Assembly: GCA_016302925.1 (NCBI GenBank)
Contig: JAEDMR010000031.1
Location: forward strand, 1-14,257
Length of the DNA stretch: 14,257 bases
DNA from: Bacillota bacterium
GTDB lineage: Bacteria > Bacillota > Clostridia > Peptostreptococcales > Anaerovoracaceae
Reading direction: 5' to 3'
This document shows, in pieces, positions 14,015 to 14,257 of the stretch. Under the pieces are notes generated by a model, which did not search any database, was not told where the DNA came from, and saw only the letters and a program-made list of their open reading frames with translations. A program made the position numbers and the translations under genes. Every line of letters starts with the position of its first letter. The first letter of the stretch is position 1.

Positions 14015-14257
14015 TTACTCCTCCTCGATCTCAACAATTTCCGGCACTTCAGCTTCTGGTGCTCCGGCTTCCACAGCTTCATCCACATACTCGATCTCCG
14101 GCTGGGTTTCCGCAGCTTCTTCTGCCGCTTTCATTGCAGCTTCGTACTGACTGTGGCTCTTGATGTCGATCTTCCATCCGCTGACCTTGGCTGCCAGACG
14201 TACATTCTGACCTTCCTTACCGATGGCCAGAGACAGCTGATAGTCAGGGACCACCAC
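14015..14257 (-). CDS. nusA: Transcription factor NusA, C-terminal part (partial)
   Basis: The 80 C-terminal residues of NusA, which modulates RNA polymerase pausing, termination and antitermination. The frame is open to the right edge, so the true start lies outside the window; the GTG at the edge is a Val codon, not a start. VVVPDYQLSLAIGKEGQNVRLAAKVSGWKIDIKS is the end of the second KH domain. It is followed by a ~45-residue acidic tail (many Glu/Ala), as in other Firmicutes NusA proteins that lack the E. coli C-terminal repeats. It is the first visible gene of the operon. Confidence 0.93.
   Translation of the reverse strand: MVVPDYQLSLAIGKEGQNVRLAAKVSGWKIDIKSHSQYEAAMKAAEEAAETQPEIEYVDEAVEAGAPEAEVPEIVEIEEE

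Overview
The window looks like chromosomal DNA from an anaerobic, amino-acid-fermenting Clostridia-type Firmicute with moderate GC content. Three things point there: the gene order nusA-ylxR-ylxQ-infB-rbfA-nrnA-truB-ribF is typical of Firmicutes, ribosome binding sites are strong AGGAGG types, and a stand-alone PAS/AAA+ sigma-54 activator is present. I cannot name a genus from the sequence alone.

Right part (7230-14257, all minus strand): a tightly packed housekeeping operon for transcription and translation. Reading in the direction of transcription it holds the 3' end of nusA, ylxR (TTG start), ylxQ, infB, rbfA, nrnA, truB and ribF. Genes overlap by 4-14 bp or are separated by 3-12 bp. It ends in a good intrinsic terminator at 7163-7196. 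infB carries a very long, low-complexity N-terminal region.

Left part (229-7120): a compact accessory locus that appears to be one sigma-54 regulon. A minus-strand operon encodes an N-acyl-D-amino-acid deacylase, a class A beta-lactamase-like serine hydrolase without a signal peptide, and a PAS/AAA+/Fis sigma-54-dependent activator. Convergent to it is an alanine racemase gene. Divergent from the racemase is an M19 (renal/membrane-type) dipeptidase followed by a 66-aa single-pass membrane protein.

The main observation is three -24/-12 promoters, each with the canonical 10-nt spacing between GG and GC. Two lie back to back between the dipeptidase and alanine racemase genes (minus strand 1458-1473; plus strand 1506-1521). 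The third lies in front of the deacylase operon that includes the activator (minus strand 7105-7120). All six left-hand genes, activator included, can therefore be read from sigma-54 promoters. The enzymes make a coherent set: deacylate N-acyl-D-amino acids, cleave dipeptides (M19 enzymes tolerate a C-terminal D-residue), attack an amide or peptide with a serine hydrolase, and racemise the released D-alanine to L-alanine. I propose an inducible D-amino-acid or peptidoglycan-peptide salvage module whose ligand is sensed by the activator's PAS region. The promoters and protein families are read from the sequence; the substrates and the inducer are inference.

The first 142 bases are the 3' end of an unidentified plus-strand gene, closed by a bidirectional terminator. 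No RNA genes, insertion sequences, CRISPR arrays or phage genes were seen. No gene-free stretch exceeds 300 bases; the longest is the 197-bp racemase/dipeptidase promoter region (1408-1604).
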